DNA of 64,000 nucleotides, from positions 1,364,001-1,428,000 of the forward strand of contig CAWKAA010000005.1 in the NCBI GenBank assembly GCA_963847515.1, read 5' to 3'. The notes under the pieces were generated by a model. It searched no databases. It was not told where the DNA came from and was given only the letters and a program-made list of their open reading frames with translations. Within the stretch, counting starts at the first letter, position 1. Each line of letters starts with the position of its first letter. Source of the DNA: QHXW01 sp963847515 (GTDB lineage Bacteria; Acidobacteriota; Terriglobia; Bryobacterales; Bryobacteraceae). Positions 17,316 through 26,653 of this stretch are shown piece after piece. A program made the translations under genes and the position numbers.

Positions 17316-19223
17316 TCAAATAATCGGCTGGCCCTTGATCTTTTCTGAGGGGGTGACCCCAAACTGGTTGAAGATCGTCGCCGTTACGTCTACCAGACCG
17401 GGAGAATTACGCCGGATGCTGCGATTGCTCAGAAATACTCCGGGTACGACTTCGGCGGCCATGCAATGGTCTCCTATCCACGCTTGCGTATTATCCTCGA
17501 TGATTTCTTTTGGCACCGCGCCCAAACTGGTCTGCCAAGAGGAACGATAACGCCGCGCATAGCCCACGATCAAGTCCGGAGCATTCTCCAGGTACTTATC
17601 CTGATAAACGAGGCGTGACTGGTAGACTTGCTTGACGACGGGGTCACCCGACTGCGGATCACGAAAGGCCAGTAAACGTTCAGTGAGTCGCCTGAGTACG
17701 CCCGCAGCTTCTTCGCCTGCTGAAACGATACCGTTCGCCTCCCGGCCCTTGAGATTGAGATAGAGCCCGTTCAAGCCAAGCGAGTAGGCTTGGGTCTTCG
17801 ACCAATCCACGTGGGGAAACAGTTCTTCATCTCCCATATTGGTGGGATCATCCAGTGCCAAGAATCCCTCTCGCATGAGCCAGGTATTCAAATGAACCGC
17901 GCGATCGAAGGGCGCGAAACCATGATCGGACATTACGATGATGATCGTATCCGGCGGAGATTTGTCGATGGTTTCGCCCACGGCCCCGTCCAACTGCCGG
18001 TAAAAATTCAGCAGCTCGCTTTCGAATTTCCCCCAAAGCATGTGGGAGTTTTGATCGATGCTGGAGAAGTAGTAAAACAGCAGGCCTTGCCGGAAATGGT
18101 CAAGCTGATAGCGGAACATGCGGAGGCTGTCGGAAAGCACTTTCTGGCTCTGTTCGAGAAACTGTTGGTGGGTGAGAACTTCGGCACGCAAAGCGGAGGT
18201 GTCCTCGGCAATCCCCTGCGTGTAGAACAACCCTAGCGCGCCGGCTAATTCGCCGCTGTAAGAGGATGGCGTCGAGATTGGAAATTCAGGCGCCGTAGGA
18301 TCGATGTTTACCGGGCTGACATACAGTTCGACGTGCGGCTGGACACTGCGAAGGAATAACCGGACGATCCCTTTTTCGTCCTTGATGCCAGGCAGCAGTG
18401 GAAATTGTATTCTCTCCCAGCCGGACCATTCACCCGGTTTCAGAATCAGTTGGCGGTCGCCGAAATCGAAGCGTGCCAGACCCTGGGCGGAATCCACATC
18501 CATGCGAACGGTGGCATGCGAGGTGGGCCGGTCGGTGCGGAATGTGTTCACGGGACCGGGGATGGAAATATCGGCCCAATGATTGGCGCAGTCGATGCGA
18601 AAGATGCGTCCTCCCGGTACGCTGTCGCGCATTTCCTCCGGGTCGTCGGTGTAATAGGAGAAGAAACTTCCGCCTTGCAGGTCGGGTGTGCCCATGCCGG
18701 CCAACGTCATGCTCTTGCGGCCGACGGGAGGAAAATTTGTGGGCATGCGAATGACCGCGGCTGGAATTCCGTGTGCGCCGAGGTCTTCCCAGAAAGGCAC
18801 TCCCTTGCGGAACAGGCGTACAGTTCCGGAGGATAGGGGGAATGAGAATTTGCCGATAGTCAGCCGATGTTTAGCCTCCTCGGCCTGTGCCATGGAAGAG
18901 TAGGGAGCCAAGGTGGCAGGGTCGCGCTCCACGAAGTCGAATATGCCATGCCCGCCCGGGTCCATTCCGGTGATGACATTCGACCATGCGACGGGGCTTT
19001 GGGGCGGGATGCTGGTTCCCAGTCGTCGGAAGCCTCCCATGTGGCGCAACCGGTCAAGATTGGGGAGCGCATCCCAGTGCGCTTCCAGAAAATCGGGATC
19101 CATTCCATCCACGCCGAGGACGATCACTTTTTTTGCGGACTTCGCGGCTGGAGCCCGCCCGCACGCCGTGAGTAATCCGGCAATCACAGCAATCAGGCCG
19201 CTGAAAATCCGAACGCGGCTCAT
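17316..19223 (-). CDS. Alkaline phosphatase superfamily lipoprotein (type I phosphodiesterase-like)
   Basis: A 635-residue protein with a lipoprotein signal (lipobox 'LLTACG'). Superfamily motifs: 'VIVLGVDGMDPDFLEAHWDA' (first metal ligand Asp), the nucleophile region 'PPQSPVAWSNVITGMDPGGHG', 'IIIVMSDHGFAPF' and 'GDHC' near the C-terminus. It probably acts on phosphodiester or phosphonate-like substrates at the cell surface. Its start overlaps the stop of the upstream paralogue by 4 bases, and the two share colinear motifs, so they arose by duplication. The substrate is unknown. Confidence 0.78.
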   Translation of the reverse strand: MSRVRIFSGLIAVIAGLLTACGRAPAAKSAKKVIVLGVDGMDPDFLEAHWDALPNLDRLRHMGGFRRLGTSIPPQSPVAWSNVITGMDPGGHGIFDFVERDPATLAPYSSMAQAEEAKHRLTIGKFSFPLSSGTVRLFRKGVPFWEDLGAHGIPAAVIRMPTNFPPVGRKSMTLAGMGTPDLQGGSFFSYYTDDPEEMRDSVPGGRIFRIDCANHWADISIPGPVNTFRTDRPTSHATVRMDVDSAQGLARFDFGDRQLILKPGEWSGWERIQFPLLPGIKDEKGIVRLFLRSVQPHVELYVSPVNIDPTAPEFPISTPSSYSGELAGALGLFYTQGIAEDTSALRAEVLTHQQFLEQSQKVLSDSLRMFRYQLDHFRQGLLFYYFSSIDQNSHMLWGKFESELLNFYRQLDGAVGETIDKSPPDTIIIVMSDHGFAPFDRAVHLNTWLMREGFLALDDPTNMGDEELFPHVDWSKTQAYSLGLNGLYLNLKGREANGIVSAGEEAAGVLRRLTERLLAFRDPQSGDPVVKQVYQSRLVYQDKYLENAPDLIVGYARRYRSSWQTSLGAVPKEIIEDNTQAWIGDHCMAAEVVPGVFLSNRSIRRNSPGLVDVTATIFNQFGVTPSEKIKGQPII

Positions 19224-21445
19224 ACCTCTTCAGCCACACGCTGGAAGATGGACCGGCCTTCCATATATTGAGGAGGCGTGACGCCGAAAAGCGACAAACT
19301 GGTAGGCGCCAGGTCTTCCAACCCTGGATCGTTCGCGGCCATGGTACGGTTGGAAAACAGAATGCCAGGTACCAGGCGCGGATCGATGCAATGGTCTCCG
19401 CTCCACGCCTTCGCATTGTCCTCGAAGACTTCCGGCCCTGTTTTGCCCAGCGTAGCGGCCCAGGAGATTCTGTAGCCGTTGTTATAGCCGACAAGCAGAT
19501 CGGGTGCGGCTTCCAGGTACGGGCCGCGGTAGACGTCGCTGCTGGCCAGAACCTGATTGATAGCCGTCTGGCCTTTGCCAGGATCATGCAACCCGGAGAG
19601 TCCGCGGCTGATATCTCTCTTGAGCTGCTCGGCCTCTTCGCCGGGGACGACGATGCCATGCGACTCGCGTCCCTTCATGTTGAAGTAGATGCCGGCTAAT
19701 CCGAACGCATAGGCCCGGGTCCGGCTCCAATCGATATCCTGCAGACCGATGGCACTCGGAGCCACTCCTTCTTTAACAGCCAGGTATCCGTTTTGGCGGA
19801 GCCACGTATTCAGGTTCACCCCACGCTTAAAGGAAGCGAAACCATGGTCTGAGAGAACAAACAGAGCCGTCCGCGCGTCGATGAAAGCCAGCGTCTTTCC
19901 AAGGAGCTGATCCATGCGGCAGTACAGATCTTCGATAACGCGCGCGTATTTTGCGTCCGGGGGGGAGCCTTCAGATTCCAGGAAGCGATAGAACATGTGC
20001 TGAACGCGGTCACTGGTGTCGAAGACGCATGCGAGGACGCCCCAGTCCATTCGTTCCAGAGCGCTGAAGAACATGCCTTCACGTTCTGTGCAGAGATCAT
20101 ACGCCTGTTTGAGGAATGCGTCTTCATCAATGACACGATCGTTCAGTGCCCAGGTGTCCTCGGCAAGTCCCAGCGTCCCGTACGGTCCCAGAAGCTTCGC
20201 CAGATAAGTGGAATACAACGGCGGATATGAAATCGGCAGAGCGGGCTGCTCCGGATCGATGTTGATGGGAGTCACGTAAAGAGATACTTCCGGCTGGACT
20301 TCGGTGAGCAGGAACCGGCAGATTCCCCGTATGCTCACGCCTAAGGCAGCGTGGAACTTCACTGGAACCCAATCGGAATAAACGCCAACTTTCAGCGGGT
20401 AGCGGGCGCCATCCATTTCCAATGTCGTCCCCTGGGAGTCGCGATGTGTGAGCCGAAAGGTGATCCGGAGAGATGGACCGCCTTCGATGAGATGATTCGG
20501 GGGGCCTTCCAATTCACCGTGAAAATCAGCCCCGGCCTGGCGCAGCAGCGTGCGGGTGCCTGACTCGTACGTGGCCTCTCCCGCCCGAGTAGTGAAAACC
20601 TCGAACGTTCCCTGGGAGCCCAGCAGGTCCGGCGTACACATCGCCGAGAGGAGGCGGCCGTTGAATTTTTCCGGCGGGAACGTCAGCGGCACGCGAATGA
20701 TGGTGGATGGAATGAAATGCTGCCCGAGAATTTTCCAAAAGGGCTGGCTCTTGCGCCGCATTTCGATCATCGGGCGGCTGAGCGGAATGCGATAGCGTCC
20801 GATTTTCCAGACCCGCTTGGGAGGGTAGACCTTCGACGATGCCAGTTCCGGCAGATAAGAGACCAGATTGCGGTTCAAGAAATCGAACATATTGTGCTTC
20901 GCCGGATTGACGCCGGTGGCGAAGGTGGACCACGCGACCGGCGACAGCGCCGGGAAGGTAGTGCGCAACCTTCGGTATGAGCCTTCGGTTCGCAAGCGGG
21001 AGAAGTTCGGCAATTTGCCCTCTTCCATGAACTTCTCCACCATCTTGGGATCGAGGCCATCCATGCCCAGGAAAATTATTTTTCGAACCTGGGCCCCGCG
21101 CAGACTGTGCCGGCGGGTAATAAATCGCCAAGCCATGCGGAATGGCCAGATCAGAAATGAAAAAAACGCCGCCAAGAAGCCAAAAAGAATGCTGAGGAAG
21201 GAGCCGACGAAAACAAAACCAGCGCCGGGCCCCACGTAAGCGAGCTGTGGCGACGCAGAGTGGGCGTGCGGATGGAGGAGCGGCCAGACCGCGATCAGCA
21301 ATGCGAGGAAGCCTCGCATCCAGTGCCACTGTCGGCTGCGCGCGGCTTGCAGTAGCAGCTTTTGAGTGTTAGCGGACCTGTGCTTGGTTCGCAGTTGTGA
21401 AATTCGCGCTCCCACCGTTGATTTTGGAATGAGTATAGCATCCAC
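19220..21445 (-). CDS. Membrane-anchored alkaline phosphatase superfamily protein
   Basis: A 741-residue paralogue of the downstream gene. Near the N-terminus are a signal-like helix ('GFLALLIAVWPLL') and a second hydrophobic segment ('GFVFVGSFLSILFGFLAAFFSFLIWPF'). Then come 'KIIFLGMDGLDPKMVEKF', the nucleophile region 'FPALSPVAWSTFATGVNPAKHN', 'LFVLSDHGFASF' and 'SGDHC'. A start at 21319 (MRGFLALL...) would put the signal peptide first and is a fair alternative. It heads a four-gene minus-strand unit. The substrate is unknown. Confidence 0.75.
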   Translation of the reverse strand: MDAILIPKSTVGARISQLRTKHRSANTQKLLLQAARSRQWHWMRGFLALLIAVWPLLHPHAHSASPQLAYVGPGAGFVFVGSFLSILFGFLAAFFSFLIWPFRMAWRFITRRHSLRGAQVRKIIFLGMDGLDPKMVEKFMEEGKLPNFSRLRTEGSYRRLRTTFPALSPVAWSTFATGVNPAKHNMFDFLNRNLVSYLPELASSKVYPPKRVWKIGRYRIPLSRPMIEMRRKSQPFWKILGQHFIPSTIIRVPLTFPPEKFNGRLLSAMCTPDLLGSQGTFEVFTTRAGEATYESGTRTLLRQAGADFHGELEGPPNHLIEGGPSLRITFRLTHRDSQGTTLEMDGARYPLKVGVYSDWVPVKFHAALGVSIRGICRFLLTEVQPEVSLYVTPINIDPEQPALPISYPPLYSTYLAKLLGPYGTLGLAEDTWALNDRVIDEDAFLKQAYDLCTEREGMFFSALERMDWGVLACVFDTSDRVQHMFYRFLESEGSPPDAKYARVIEDLYCRMDQLLGKTLAFIDARTALFVLSDHGFASFKRGVNLNTWLRQNGYLAVKEGVAPSAIGLQDIDWSRTRAYAFGLAGIYFNMKGRESHGIVVPGEEAEQLKRDISRGLSGLHDPGKGQTAINQVLASSDVYRGPYLEAAPDLLVGYNNGYRISWAATLGKTGPEVFEDNAKAWSGDHCIDPRLVPGILFSNRTMAANDPGLEDLAPTSLSLFGVTPPQYMEGRSIFQRVAEEV

Positions 21446-21546
21446 GACAACCGGAGCCTGAGCTATTGGGGTATGTGCGTTTTCGGGGCAATTGCGGAAC
21501 CATCGCTGCTGGTGTTACGTATGGCTAAGACGTTCGAGGTGTGCCC

Positions 21547-23984
21547 ATGAATCTTCGGCTGGACATTCGATACGCTCTGCGGCTTCTTCGTAGAACGCCC
21601 CTGGTAAGTGGGATTATTATCCTTACGCTGGCGCTGTGCATCGGAGCCAATACCGCAATCTTCAGCGTTGTAGATGCGACTCTGCTGCGTCCGCTGCCTT
21701 ACCCCGAGCCGGAACGTCTCGTGCAGATTGCCCGGCACATCCGCACCCCTGGAGTGGAGGGGGACCAGACGAGCCAGGACGGCAGGACGTGGGAACTGGT
21801 CCGCGATCACGCCAGCTTTCTAGATTCCGCAGTCCACGGCAGCGCCGAGGGCGTCAATCTGGCTGCTTCTGGTAATGTGCAGTACGTCCAGCAGGAGCGG
21901 TGGGCGCGGGCTTCTTCCGGGTATTGGGCGTCGCGCCACTCGCCGGCCGCGAGTTTACGCGGGAGGAGGACCGGCCAGGCGGGCCAGCCCTCACCGTGCT
22001 CAGCTACCACCTGTGGAAGCGGATCTTCAACGCCGATCCCTCCGCGATCGGCAGATCGGTAATGCTGCGGGGCGAGCCGTTTACGGTCATCAGCGTCATG
22101 CCGGAGAACTTTCGGTCGAACGCAGCGGCTGATCTATGGGTTCCGCTCCGGCCTTCCACAACGGGCGAAGGCGGCGGAACCAACTACGCAGTCATCGGCC
22201 GATTGAAGCCGGGCGTCACGTGGGCGCAGGCAGGCGCCCAGATTGAAGCCATCGGAGCGCCGCTGGTTGAGCAGATGAAGCTGGGCAAGGACGTGTCATT
22301 GCGATTCCGCCTGTTGCCCCTGCAGCAGGGCCAGACTCAGGATTTAAGAAAACCGCTGTTCATTGTCTGGGCTGCTGTGGGCCTGGTTCTTCTGATTGGG
22401 TGCGCGAACATCGCGAGTCTGCTGCTGGCGCGGGCGGCGTCACGCACCCGAGAAATGGCTACGCGGTTGGCTCTGGGCGGCAAGCGCGTCGCCATCGTCT
22501 GGCAGTTGCTCGTCGAGAGCCTGGTTTTGGCGGTGGCCGGCGGCATGGCCGGCCTGGTGGTGGGTTACGCGGGTATCGCAGAGCTCAGCCGTCTGGTGCA
22601 AGGCCAAATCCCGTCGGTTGCCGCGATCCGCCTGGACGGACGCGTGCTCGCCATGACGGCCGCACTCGCGTTGGTGACTGCCGTTCTTGCGGGTGTCTTC
22701 CCTGCATTCGAGGCAAGTGGTGTCGACATTCGCGCGTCACTCACGGAAGGCGGCGCCAGAGGTATTGCGGGCGCGCGAAAGCGATGGACGCGCAAAGTGC
22801 TGGTGAGTGGTGAAATCGCCTTGGCGGTAATGTTGCTGATCGGCGCCGGCCTTCTCATCCGCACCCTCACACACCTCTACCGGCTGCGACCCGGTTTTGA
22901 CCCCGCCAACGTGATCATGGCCAGCTTCTCACTTCAGGACGCGCGCTACACAACCAGCCAGAGCATGAACCGTCTTTATGACTCGGGGCTCGCGCGCATC
23001 CGGGAACTACCGGGCGTCGAATCCGCTGCCGTCGGCCTCAGGCTTCCGTACGAGAGGCACCTGAATACTGGCTTCCAGCGGATGGATGGACCGCAAGCAA
23101 GCGATCAGGACATCATTACCGACCTTTGTTACATCACGCCGGATTACTTTAGGACGCTTCGTATTCCGCTCGAGCAGGGCCGTGATTTTCGCGACACCGA
23201 TGGCGCCGCATCGACGCCCGTCGTAATCGTCAACCAGGCATTCGCGAAGAAGTATCTTTCCAAACAAGAGGCAGTCGGCAGCCATCTCAAGCTGGATGGG
23301 AAGGGCCGGGAGATTGTGGGCGTGGCCGGTGATGTCCAGCAGTCGCCAGGGTGGGGTCAGACTGCTCCTCTGCAACCGACGCCTACTGCCTATATTCTGG
23401 CATCGCAGACCTCCAGTGAGCTTCTGAGCCTCATCCACACCTGGTTTTCTCCGAGCTGGATTGTCCGCGCATCGGGGCCGCCGCGGAGCATCATCAGTGG
23501 CGTTCAGAACATTGCTGCCAAAATCGACCCGCTCTTGCCGATCGCAGCTTTTCACACCATCGAAGACCTACGTGCGGAGTCCCTCAAATCGCAGCGATTC
23601 GAGGCCACGCTGCTGGCTACACTTTCGGCGCTGGCACTGTTACTTGCTGTGGTCGGGATCTACGGACTTATGGCGCAGTCAGTGGCTGAGCGGCGGCGTG
23701 AAATGGGAATCCGCATCGCGCTGGGCTCGACAGCAGCACAGGCCATTCGCGATGCGGTAGCTCCAGGAATCTTGCTGGCGTTGATGGGCGTGGCTGTAGG
23801 GTGCGCGCTTGCAGCGCTGTCATCGCAGGTCCTAGAGCACCTGATCTTCGGCGTGGGTGCGCTCGATCCCGTCACGTATGGGACAGTAGCTGTCGGCTTA
23901 CTTGCCGTGGCGGCAGTGGCAAGCCTCATCCCGGCGCTCCGGATTGCAGCACTCAATCCTGCCGAAACGTTACGCGAGGAATAA
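21547..23984 (+). pseudogene. ADOP-type ABC permease (MacB/FtsX family), one frameshift
   Basis: An 812-residue permease with two FtsX-like halves, each with a periplasmic MacB-type core ('FSVVDATLLRPLPYPEPERLVQIAR', second half 'YGLMAQSVAERRREMGIRIALG'). Acidobacteria carry many such duplicated orphan permeases without an ATPase alongside, and no ATPase gene is adjacent here. The frame changes near 21895, where one G of a G-rich run seems missing; all motifs continue after it. The ATG at 21547 has GAGGTG upstream. Substrate unknown. Confidence 0.8.
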
Positions 23985-23989
23985 CGACG

Positions 23990-25213
23990 TTAGGGAGCCG
24001 CGTTCGCAAACGCGATTCCGCCGAAGCTCACCACGCTCTGCTCATCGATATTCCACTGCTCGTAACGCAGCAGATTCCCGCGCGCCTGCGGCAAGGCTTT
24101 CAGAAAAGTGTAGAGCACCGATGACCCGCACCACTTCAGATCGTCGCGTTTCTCCTGCACCAGGCTCCAGAAGCCGTCGGCGTCGCCTGTGGCCACGCAA
24201 TTGAGGCGGCTGCGGTCGCGCGCGGTGATCTCCATCATAGGGCCTTCATCGGCGCGCGCGTTGAATGAATCGCCGTAGCGCCGGCCCATGTGTGCCATGT
24301 CGATGCCCAGCACCCAGAACAAGCGGCCGGCCTCTCGCGCCGCCATTTCGCCTAGCGCGTCTAAGAATCGCGATACCTTCTCATCCTGTTCGGGCCGGCC
24401 GCCCAGATAGACGCTGTGCGCGTATGGCCCGCAGAGAATGGGAAGAATTTGAATGTCCGGTCCGTAGAGGTGCTGCAAAAAAAGCACTTGAAACTCGATG
24501 GAGTGTTCCACAGCGTGGCAGTAGTCCTCCATGAGAATCGCGGGCGCCGCTTTCTGCTCCAGGCGGTCGACGAGCGGCACATCAACTCGGCTCTCCCCCA
24601 GCGGCGTCACGAACGTTTTGCGAGTCAAACCGAAGCGTTCCGGCTCGCCGTAATGAGAGGTACCCAGCACGACAAATGTCCTGTCCTTATATTGCGGCGC
24701 CATCATCCGATACGCGGCGCGGTAAGATTGCCAGCCACCTTCGGGACTCACGTGTGGCGCGGCGATGCCCAGCAGGCCGTCCGACTCCGCTAGATTTTGT
24801 CCTGCCATATAGCGATCCAGCGTCGCACGCAGCGGCGAAATCTCGCTCGGATACGCGTTCCCCGCGTGGATGGCTTCGCGCTGCGTCCGGGCCGCAAAAT
24901 CCCGGTGGCGTTCCTTTTTGATGCGCTCAAAAGCTTCGTTCTCGAGAAAACCGCCATTACTCAAGGTCTCGATCAAATGCGCAGCCACATCGCCGGTCTC
25001 CAGTTCGCCCGTCACCCGGACCAGAATTTCCTTGATATCTAGTTCGCTGCGCTCGCCATCGAAACACTGGAGGCATTCGATCAGCACGGGCGGGATTATC
25101 AGCGTGAGATCCGAGTACCGGAAAGGGTCGCGAATCAGCAGGCCGGGCCGGTCTCGCAACGGAGACGGCATGAAGTCCAAATTGGTCCGCAGGCGGGGTA
25201 GTGGTTGGGACAA
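23990..25213 (-). CDS. amrB: AmmeMemoRadiSam system protein B (MEMO1 family)
   Basis: A 407-residue protein. An N-terminal region of about 120 residues precedes the MEMO1 domain. That domain has 'GIAAPHVSPEGGWQSYRAAY', 'VVLGTSHYGEPERFGLT', 'AVEHSIEFQVLFLQH', 'ILPILCG' and 'WVLGIDMAHMGRRYG', covering the conserved His residues of the pocket. MEMO-like proteins usually sit with AmmeMemoRadiSam A and a radical SAM gene; neither is seen here. The stop lies 6 bases from the convergent permease stop. Confidence 0.82.
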   Translation of the reverse strand: MSQPLPRLRTNLDFMPSPLRDRPGLLIRDPFRYSDLTLIIPPVLIECLQCFDGERSELDIKEILVRVTGELETGDVAAHLIETLSNGGFLENEAFERIKKERHRDFAARTQREAIHAGNAYPSEISPLRATLDRYMAGQNLAESDGLLGIAAPHVSPEGGWQSYRAAYRMMAPQYKDRTFVVLGTSHYGEPERFGLTRKTFVTPLGESRVDVPLVDRLEQKAAPAILMEDYCHAVEHSIEFQVLFLQHLYGPDIQILPILCGPYAHSVYLGGRPEQDEKVSRFLDALGEMAAREAGRLFWVLGIDMAHMGRRYGDSFNARADEGPMMEITARDRSRLNCVATGDADGFWSLVQEKRDDLKWCGSSVLYTFLKALPQARGNLLRYEQWNIDEQSVVSFGGIAFANAAP

Positions 25214-25232
25214 ATTTCATCGTAACGCAGCG

Positions 25233-25835
25233 TCACGGGTGTTTCCTAAATAGCCCTAGCAAGCGCTGGCGATCATAAGCCGAGATGGCTGACTCCCCGC
25301 GGATGTCCTGCCGCGCTCCAATTCTGCGGCGATACCGCTCGAAATATTCGACGATGTCGCCGCCGAACCCGAAGCTGTACATGATGTCCTCAAACTTTGC
25401 AGTATGCGACAAACCAAGCGCGTGCCCACTTTCGTGGAGGCAGGTGAGATAGACAATGGCTTCGCGCAGCAGCGGATCTCGTTCCGCGGCCAGATCAATC
25501 TCTTCCCCCAGTTGCGTAACGTCCGGGTTCACGTAGATTGCCGCACCGCGTTTGCCGTCCACCTCAACGGGGCGCGCTTCACCATACAGCCGCATGCGGC
25601 CGGAAGCCCAGTAGATGCGAATTCGCGCATGATCCTCGGTGGCCGCTGCAAACGCGAGCTCCTGTCGAGCCGCCCGATGCCAGGCGTCGAGGGCCCACTC
25701 GGCGAGCTCGGGATCTCCTGAGGCGCAAGCCGTCTCGTGGGAAACCTCCGCGGAGCAAGGTTGAATCCAGTAAGTAAAGCTCTCAGCCCGCATCACGACA
25801 GCAGCGGCGAGCAGCCACAAGAAACGGACGGTCAC
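25233..25835 (-). CDS. Matrixin-like zinc metalloprotease, exported
   Basis: A 200-residue protein with a signal peptide ('MTVRFLWLLAAAVVMRAES') and the metzincin zinc motif HExxHxxGxxH at 134-144 ('HESGHALGLSH'), followed by a Met-turn-like 'IMYS' (Met152). This fits an M10-type protease domain without prodomain or haemopexin repeats. The GTG start overlaps the cysE-like gene's preceding stop by 4 bases, so the two are transcriptionally linked. The target is unknown. Confidence 0.75.
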   Translation of the reverse strand: MTVRFLWLLAAAVVMRAESFTYWIQPCSAEVSHETACASGDPELAEWALDAWHRAARQELAFAAATEDHARIRIYWASGRMRLYGEARPVEVDGKRGAAIYVNPDVTQLGEEIDLAAERDPLLREAIVYLTCLHESGHALGLSHTAKFEDIMYSFGFGGDIVEYFERYRRRIGARQDIRGESAISAYDRQRLLGLFRKHP

Positions 25836-26494
25836 GGCTTGCGTGTAGTTTCGAGTTCAAGTCGCTCGGCCAAAAGCCGAAGGTGTGCCTCCAGATCGGC
25901 GACGCGCTGCTTCAGTTCCTCGATGGCCTGGCCTTCCGGATCGGGTAAATTGCCATGCTCCAGCAGACCCGCAGCTTCACGCCGCGTGCGCACCACCTTA
26001 CCCGGAATGCCAACCACCGTCGAGCCATCGGGAACCGGATGCACAACCACCGAACCCGCGCCGATCTTTACGTCATCCCCAACGCGTATGCTGCCCAGCA
26101 CTTTCGCGCCCGTCCCCACCACTACACGATCGCCGAGCGTCGGATGCCGTTTACCCTTTTCATTTCCCGTTCCGCCCAACGTCACGCCCTGATAAATGAG
26201 GCAGTCGTCGCCAATCTCCGCGGTTTCACCAATTACCACGCCGGAGCCGTGATCGATGAAGAACCGCCTGCCAATCCTGGCGCCGGGGTGAATTTCGACG
26301 CCGGTGAGGAAACGCGACATTTGCGAGATCATGCGGGGAACCAGCGGAATGCCCGCGCCGTACAGTTTGTGCGCCAGCCGGTGGAACAAAATGGCATGGA
26401 AGCCCGGATAACACAGGACGATTTCGACCGTGCTCTTAGCCGCCGGGTCTTCCCGGAAGATGGTGTCGATTTGCTCTCGAATAGCCCGAAACAT
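25832..26494 (-). CDS. cysE: Serine O-acetyltransferase CysE
   Basis: Left-handed beta-helix acetyltransferase of 220 residues from the ATG at 26494 ('MFRAIREQIDTIFREDPAAKS', the usual CysE opening; an ATG at 26548 adds 18 residues not typical of the family). Diagnostic motifs are 'GVEIHPGARIGRRFFIDHG', 'VVIGETAEIGDDCLIYQGVT', 'GGTGNEKGKRHPTLGD' and 'GAGSVVVHPVPDGSTVVGIP'. It makes O-acetylserine for cysteine synthesis. The C-terminal tail has a short coiled coil ('EELKQRVADLEAHLRLLAERL'). Confidence 0.9.
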   Translation of the reverse strand: MFRAIREQIDTIFREDPAAKSTVEIVLCYPGFHAILFHRLAHKLYGAGIPLVPRMISQMSRFLTGVEIHPGARIGRRFFIDHGSGVVIGETAEIGDDCLIYQGVTLGGTGNEKGKRHPTLGDRVVVGTGAKVLGSIRVGDDVKIGAGSVVVHPVPDGSTVVGIPGKVVRTRREAAGLLEHGNLPDPEGQAIEELKQRVADLEAHLRLLAERLELETTRKP

Positions 26495-26653
26495 GGCGTT
26501 CCAGCGGTATTGGATGACAACTGGCCGCGAACGGCTCGTTAAATTCATGGTTGGCCGTGTGCGCGGGTTTTGTCAAGTTAGACAAGGTTACAACTGCTTA
26601 CCGAGCCGCGACTGCAAGGAGCGGTTCTCGCGAAAAGAGTAGTATCGCTATGG

